From contig JAPLJQ010000421.1 of the NCBI GenBank assembly GCA_026388495.1, positions 1 to 8,345 on the forward strand: a DNA stretch of 8,345 nucleotides. The letters are read 5' to 3'. The notes under the pieces are model-generated. The model made no database searches, was not told the DNA's origin, and saw only the letters and a program-made list of their open reading frames with translations. The stretch comes from Deltaproteobacteria bacterium (GTDB taxonomy: Bacteria; Desulfobacterota; Syntrophia; Syntrophales; UBA2185). Positions 5,874-8,345 of the stretch are shown one piece after another (position 1 is the stretch's first letter; each line of letters opens with the position of its first letter). The position numbers were made by a program, and so were the translations under genes.

Positions 5874-5912
5874 ATGAACATGCCCGGTCAGATTTTACGA
5901 GTATTTTTTTAG
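5874..5912 (+). pseudogene. Possible stub of the lost toxin gene
   Basis: A 12-codon frame (MNMPGQILRVFF-stop) lies exactly where the toxin of this TA pair would start, just after the promoter and before the antitoxin. RelE-type toxins paired with this antitoxin family often begin with an MRVF-like strand, and LRVF here is suggestive. I infer that the toxin body was deleted between this stub and the antitoxin. Twelve residues cannot prove it. Confidence 0.22.
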
Positions 5913-5923
5913 TGAGGTACACA

Positions 5924-6208
5924 ATGCAAAACAAACAACACATCGGAAGCAATTTCGACGATTTTCTCAAAGAAGAAGGCATGTTGGCCCATGCAGAGGC
6001 GGTTGCTATTAAGAGAGTAATTGCCTATCAACTTGAAGTAGAGATGAAGCGTGCTAACGTCACCAAAATGGAAATGGCAAAAAAAATGCGAACAAGTCGG
6101 TCGTCTTTAGATCGTTTGCTTGATCCTGAAAATGCCTCGGTTTCTTTATTGACGCTGGAGCGGGCAGCGGTTGTCTTAGGCAGAAAATTGAGAATTGAGT
6201 TGGCATAA
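5924..6208 (+). CDS. Orphan XRE-family HTH antitoxin (HigA-like)
   Basis: This 94-residue protein belongs to the antitoxin group with the N-terminal signature IGSNFDDFLKEEG (residues 6-18), a middle helix AIKRVIAYQLEVEMKRA, and an HTH of XRE type: TKMEMAKKMRTSRSSLDRLLDP, where TSRSSLDRLL is the recognition helix. It ends AAVVLGRKLRIELA, also typical. I chose ATG 5924, with GAGGT 6 bases upstream; a GTG at 5912 lies within the ribosome site region. Relatives sit downstream of a RelE/HigB-type toxin of about 100 residues, but here no toxin is present on either side. It may survive as a repressor or an anti-addiction gene. Repeat C1 begins 11 bp after its stop. Confidence 0.86.
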   Translation: MQNKQHIGSNFDDFLKEEGMLAHAEAVAIKRVIAYQLEVEMKRANVTKMEMAKKMRTSRSSLDRLLDPENASVSLLTLERAAVVLGRKLRIELA

Positions 6209-6282
6209 TCGGGTAGCCTGGGGCCGCGGCAACGAAGGAAAAACCGGGCAAAAACCTGGCATGAAAATCGAGGGGGTGCTCG

Positions 6283-6330
6283 TTAACTAATTAATGATAA
6301 CAATTAGTTAATGTAGTTCGCGCGGCGAAC
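6283..6330. other. Paired hairpins in C1
   Basis: TTAACTAATT (6283-6292) and AATTAGTTAA (6302-6311) form a perfect 10-bp stem with a 9-base loop. Five bases later GTTCGC and GCGAAC form a 6-bp stem around GCG. In C2 both hairpins persist, the first with a changed stem (TTATTG with CAATAA). In the A copies the second persists as TATCGC with GCGATA. There is no T tract, so a folded single-strand DNA or RNA role is more likely than termination. Confidence 0.65.
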
Positions 6331-6391
6331 TCGTGACTTTTATACGGTGACGCCGATGAGCAATGGGGACAAAAATTTCGTACAGATCCGC

Positions 6392-6420
6392 TTTCAAAGG
6401 GACTCGGGAAAGCATATTAT
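6392..6420 (+). promoter_or_regulatory. Possible promoter inside B3 for the nucleotidyltransferase
   Basis: TTTCAA (6392-6397), 17 bp and TATTAT (6415-6420) repeat the arrangement found in B1. The start site would fall near 6427, about 38 bases before the nucleotidyltransferase ATG. The -35 box is weak. Confidence 0.4.
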
Positions 6421-6464
6421 GTGTATTATGTGTTATCCAAATGAAATGATGGAGGATTAACCAA

Positions 6465-6995
6465 ATGAATCAGAAAACTTTCTTTAATTGTGTAACTAAT
6501 GGGAAAAAAGACATAATACAAGAAATTATTGATTTATTGAATCAGAATAGCATTGAATATTGTGTAATTGGAGGGCTTGCCGTCAATGCCTATGTAGAAC
6601 CGGTTGTAAGCCTTGATTTAGATATCGTAGTGGTAGTTGATGGTATAGATAAACTCATCGAATCTACAAAAGATAAATTCAAAGTTGAAAAATTTCCACA
6701 TAGTATTAACTTGGGAAGCAAAGATTCTGATGTAAGAATACAATTACAAACAGATAAAAGATATCAGGATTTCATTAAAAGAGCCTTGATCAAAGACCTT
6801 ATGGGGTATCAAATGAATGTTGCGTTATTAGAGGATGTATTAAATGGCAAAGTTTGGGCGTATTCGGATATACAGAGACGAGGCAGCAAACGACAAAAGG
6901 ATTTAGCTGATATTATGCGTATTATTGAATCATTCCCGGAATTAAAGTCAATGTTACCAGAATCAATAATCGAAAACATTAATAAAATTGCATAA
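6465..6995 (+). CDS. Nucleotidyltransferase-fold protein, MNT/AbiEii-like
   Basis: The 176-residue protein has the polymerase-beta-type nucleotidyltransferase core: YCVIGGLAVNAY (residues 32-43, with Gly36-Gly37) followed by SLDLDIVVVV with the metal ligands Asp51 and Asp53. A further strand (VRIQLQT) and helices follow, and KRQKDLADIMRIIESFPEL resembles the C-terminal helix typical of AbiEii-like proteins. Such proteins act as type IV toxins that modify tRNA, or as MNT antitoxins that AMPylate a HEPN toxin. No HEPN or AbiEi partner is next to it, so its direction of action is open. GGAGG lies 9 bases before ATG 6465. The gene is visibly AT-rich against its neighbours, suggesting separate acquisition. 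Its last residues (NKIA-stop) sit at the repeat C2 boundary. Confidence 0.78.
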   Translation: MNQKTFFNCVTNGKKDIIQEIIDLLNQNSIEYCVIGGLAVNAYVEPVVSLDLDIVVVVDGIDKLIESTKDKFKVEKFPHSINLGSKDSDVRIQLQTDKRYQDFIKRALIKDLMGYQMNVALLEDVLNGKVWAYSDIQRRGSKRQKDLADIMRIIESFPELKSMLPESIIENINKIA

Positions 6996-7100
6996 TAAAA
7001 TGGAGGGCATACTCGTTAATTAATTATTGATAACAATAAGTTAATGTAGTTCGCGCGGCGAACTCGTGACTTTTATACGGTGCTGCCGATGAGCAATAGG
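6990..7100 (+). repeat. Mosaic repeat, copy C2
   Basis: It begins at the GCATAA that holds the stop codon of the nucleotidyltransferase and matches C1 up to GAGCAATAGG, with a 2-base insertion near the start. The hairpin GTTCGC-GCG-GCGAAC (7049-7063) is identical to C1, while the AT-rich hairpin has changed sequence but kept pairing. After about 7100 similarity to module B stops and an attC-like site follows. Confidence 0.8.
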
Positions 7101-7120
7101 CGGCAAAGCAGGCTAACGGG

Positions 7121-7179
7121 ACATAATCAATCAATCCACCGGACGCTTGTTCCTCTCACCGGTGATCTTTGCGTTATGC
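7121..7179 (+). other. 59-bp attC-like site
   Basis: Read as an integron attC, the parts are: left box ACATAAT, 6-base spacer CAATCA, arm ATC-C-ACCGG with one extra base, a central region of about 14 bases, matching arm CCGGTGAT, 6-base spacer CTTTGC, and right core GTTATGC. The arms give 8 pairs with one bulged base, like the extrahelical bases that orient attC. The left box pairs with the core at 5 of 7 positions. GTTATGC departs from GTTRRRY at one place. The site lies right after C2 and before the promoter of the second brnT. Confidence 0.52.
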
Positions 7180-7213
7180 TTAAAAACTTAGTGCATATCA
7201 CCATACAATTATA

Positions 7214-7242
7214 TTGCTAATCCCGCCATATTTTAGTATTGT
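7214..7242 (+). promoter_or_regulatory. Promoter of the second brnT operon
   Basis: TTGCTA (7214-7219), a 17-bp spacer and TATTGT (7237-7242) form a moderate sigma-70 promoter. The start site falls about 7 bases on, at the ATG itself (7249), so the brnT message may be leaderless. No ribosome site precedes that ATG. Confidence 0.5.
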
Positions 7243-7248
7243 ATTTTC

Positions 7249-7539
7249 ATGACGAAATCCAGTTTTGAATGGGATGAGAAAAAAGATAAAGAGAATCAGG
7301 CTAAGCATGGTGTCTCTTTCTCGTTAGCCCAATATGCTTTTCTTGATGCTCATCGTATTATAGCCGAGGATGTGAATCATAGAACAGAGGAAGATCGGTT
7401 TTACTGCATTGGCCGTGTCGGTGGTGGCATAATGACCGTGAGGTTTACATACCGAGGTAATGTTATCCGTATTTACGGCGCCGGATATTGGAGAAAAGGG
7501 AGGCAGATATATGAAGAACAGAATAAAATACACGAATGA
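7249..7539 (+). CDS. brnT: BrnT family toxin, second copy
   Basis: The 96-residue toxin shows SFEWDEKKDKENQAKHGVSF (residues 5-24), the BrnT N-terminal signature, then RFYCIGRVGGG and a C-terminal IRIYGAGYWRKGRQIYEE. The usual RIISAR block is replaced by RIYGAG, a variant I associate with a distinct BrnT subgroup, so activity is likely but not assured. It is only distantly similar to the toxin at 467-739, so it is not a recent duplicate. ATG 7249 has no ribosome site, and the promoter position suggests a leaderless message. It overlaps the antitoxin by 29 bp, giving tight coupling in toxin-first order. Confidence 0.92.
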   Translation: MTKSSFEWDEKKDKENQAKHGVSFSLAQYAFLDAHRIIAEDVNHRTEEDRFYCIGRVGGGIMTVRFTYRGNVIRIYGAGYWRKGRQIYEEQNKIHE

Positions 7540-7756
7540 ACCTATGGGTGAGTTAAGCGTTGTTAAAGATTTTCTTCCGCCGCCGGACCAGTTGATCTTG
7601 AAAGATGAAAACGTCAAGGTAACGATTGCATTGAAAAAATCGAGCATTGATTTTTTTAAAAAAGAAGCAAAAAAGCAACATACCTCGTATCAAAAAATGA
7701 TCAGAGAGGTAATAAGCTGGTATGCTTCACATTATAAAGATCAAAAAAGCGCCTAA
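7511..7756 (+). CDS. CopG/BrnA-type RHH antitoxin
   Basis: The 81-residue partner of the second BrnT starts IKYTNEPMGEL and continues VVKDFLPPPDQLILKDENVK, then VTIALKKSSIDFFKKEAKK and HTSYQKMIREVISWYASHY. The last part is a ribbon-helix-helix: the strand KVTIALKK would pair in a dimer and enter the DNA major groove, followed by two helices. It would neutralise the toxin with its N-terminal half and repress the operon. I chose ATG 7511 because GGGAGG lies 7 bases upstream; a longer frame from 7460 runs through the toxin gene. It differs completely from the antitoxin at 726-986, so the two BrnT toxins have unrelated partners. Confidence 0.9.
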   Translation: MKNRIKYTNEPMGELSVVKDFLPPPDQLILKDENVKVTIALKKSSIDFFKKEAKKQHTSYQKMIREVISWYASHYKDQKSA

Positions 7757-7762
7757 TGATTC

Positions 7763-7798
7763 ACGCGTGCGGACTTCGTTCCACTGCGCCGCAAGCGT
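7763..7798. other. Stem-loop after the RHH antitoxin
   Basis: ACGCGTGCGG and CCGCAAGCGT pair at 9 of 10 positions around a 16-base loop. The stop codon region just left reads GCCTAAT, close to the attC left box GCCTAAC, but no matching GTTRRRY follows, so this may be a decayed attC. No T tract follows, so it is a poor terminator. Confidence 0.35.
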
Positions 7799-7822
7799 TT
7801 CCTGTATGAGAAAGGCATATTC

Positions 7823-7918
7823 ATGGCTGAAGACAAGACCGACCTGATCAGGCAATACCGCGGCCAAATGTCGCACGAAAAGACCGCCCGTATCTTTATG
7901 AAGACGCCCCCCGATTGA
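7823..7918 (+). CDS. Possible 31-residue ORF or gene remnant
   Basis: ATG 7823 has GAAAGG about 8 bases upstream and opens a frame of 31 residues (MAEDKTDLIRQYRG... ending KTPPD). The composition looks protein-like, but no family is recognised and the frame may be a relic at the edge of the island. It is the only coding candidate between the RHH antitoxin and the exported protein. Confidence 0.25.
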   Translation: MAEDKTDLIRQYRGQMSHEKTARIFMKTPPD

Positions 7919-7935
7919 CCAGGTCCATGAAGCAT

Positions 7936-7964
7936 TTGTCTTTAAAAAACGTGAGAAATATAAA
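7936..7964 (+). promoter_or_regulatory. Promoter of the SORL-like gene
   Basis: TTGTCT (7936-7941), a 17-bp spacer and TATAAA (7959-7964) form a plausible sigma-70 promoter ending 26 bases before the ATG. An AAGGAG ribosome site follows at 7977-7982. Confidence 0.6.
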
Positions 7965-7990
7965 CCATTAAAATAAAAGGAGAATGAACA

Positions 7991-8345
7991 ATGTCAGAAA
8001 AAGTAAAACGCGCCGTCATTTTATCTTTGGTTGCGATCTTCACAATTTTCGCCCTGACCTCTCTCTGTCCGACCGCGGTCAACGCCCACGCACCCAAGAA
8101 GGTCCTGCCGGCCTACGATGGAGCGACCAAAATGCTGAGTGTTACGGTCACCCATACGTTCTTCTCGGAAGGCCACTACATCAACAAGGTTGAGATCAAG
8201 AAAAACGGAACGGTCGTCGCTGTCCAGGAATACAAAGTCCAGCCGTCGGAAACATTTACCTATACCTACAAGGTTGATGCGGTCAGCGGCGATACCCTGG
8301 AAGTCAAGGCCTCGTGCAACAAGTTCGGTTCCACAACCGAAACAA
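7991..8345 (+). CDS. Exported superoxide-reductase-like (SORL) domain protein, partial
   Basis: The frame is open to the right edge (118 residues seen). Residues 1-32 are a Sec signal peptide: basic KVKR, hydrophobic AVILSLVAIFTIFAL, and a likely cut after VNA (residue 32). The mature part resembles the class II SOR/desulfoferrodoxin fold: VTHTFFSEGHYINKVEI (His55, His62), a strand YKVQPSETFTYTYKV, and ending VKASCNKFGS (Cys109). In true superoxide reductases the last motif is CNxHG, its cysteine and histidine binding iron; here Phe112 replaces the histidine, so the iron centre may be altered or lost. It probably acts in the periplasm in oxidative stress or as an electron carrier. AAGGAG precedes ATG 7991. 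Codons are richer in GC than in the island, so this may be the flanking chromosome. Confidence 0.72.
   Translation, partial: MSEKVKRAVILSLVAIFTIFALTSLCPTAVNAHAPKKVLPAYDGATKMLSVTVTHTFFSEGHYINKVEIKKNGTVVAVQEYKVQPSETFTYTYKVDAVSGDTLEVKASCNKFGSTTET

Larger units (their letters stand above)
6220..6428 (+). repeat. Mosaic repeat, copy C1 joined to module B3
   Basis: The left part (6220-6264) reads as GAAATKEKPGKNLA-stop in frame with the coding tails of A2 and A3, though the gene body is absent. The C part follows with the same CGAG/CTCG hairpin, then two stronger hairpins, then module B3 (6325-6428) matching B1. From the GCATGA boundary the GC-rich hairpin lies 57 bases in, exactly as in A1. It fills the gap between the XRE gene and the nucleotidyltransferase and contains no complete gene. 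Confidence 0.8.

Noticed and set aside
7984..8193. Plus-strand frame starting MNNVRKSKTRR
   Set aside because: It overlaps the SORL-like gene in another phase. The 7991 frame has a signal peptide, a good ribosome site and recognisable motifs.

Overview
The window looks like an accessory island of an anaerobic Gram-negative bacterium. A deltaproteobacterial (Desulfobacterota-type) lineage is my best guess. It rests on the gene families, the moderate GC content and the secreted superoxide-reductase-like protein at the right edge; no marker gene fixes it. Most genes are small toxin-antitoxin (TA) modules or predicted nucleases, mixed with decayed gene pieces.

Layout, left to right: the tail of an unknown gene (1-81) running into a 329-bp repeat (A1, 76-404); a BrnT toxin with a non-RHH antitoxin (467-986); a REP-like inverted repeat; a short repeat module carrying a promoter (B1); a broken small gene (1172-1347) running into a second A copy (A2); a gene scrap; HicB/HicA (1807-2270); a third A copy (A3); a NucS/DUF91-like PD-(D/E)XK protein (2674-3726). 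On the minus strand follow a HAD 5'-nucleotidase-like gene (4885-5508) and a second PD-(D/E)XK protein (3849-4808). Then come a GNAT acetyltransferase scrap, an orphan XRE antitoxin (5924-6208), repeat C1/B3, a MNT/AbiEii-like nucleotidyltransferase (6465-6995), repeat C2 with a 59-bp attC-like site, and a second BrnT with a CopG-type RHH antitoxin (7249-7756). After an intergenic stretch the window ends inside an exported SORL-like protein (7991 to the edge), which may be the flanking chromosome.

The main discovery candidate is the linker DNA. At least five mosaic repeats (A1, A2, A3, C1, C2) separate the modules. Their conserved part starts at the stop codon of a gene, and in four copies the last codons are conserved too (PGKxLA-stop). 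The A and C types share a hairpin at the same 57-nt offset whose stem differs by compensatory base pairs. A1 and A3 lose identity exactly after GTTAGGC, and C2 is followed by a 59-bp site with the R/L-box layout of an integron attC ending GTTATGC. I infer a cassette-like array of TA and nuclease genes, either a degenerate chromosomal integron or an undescribed relative. No integrase is visible here.

The genes do not form one pathway. Each TA pair is an autonomous unit that stabilises DNA or acts in defence, and the two PD-(D/E)XK proteins and the nucleotidyltransferase would suit a defence island.
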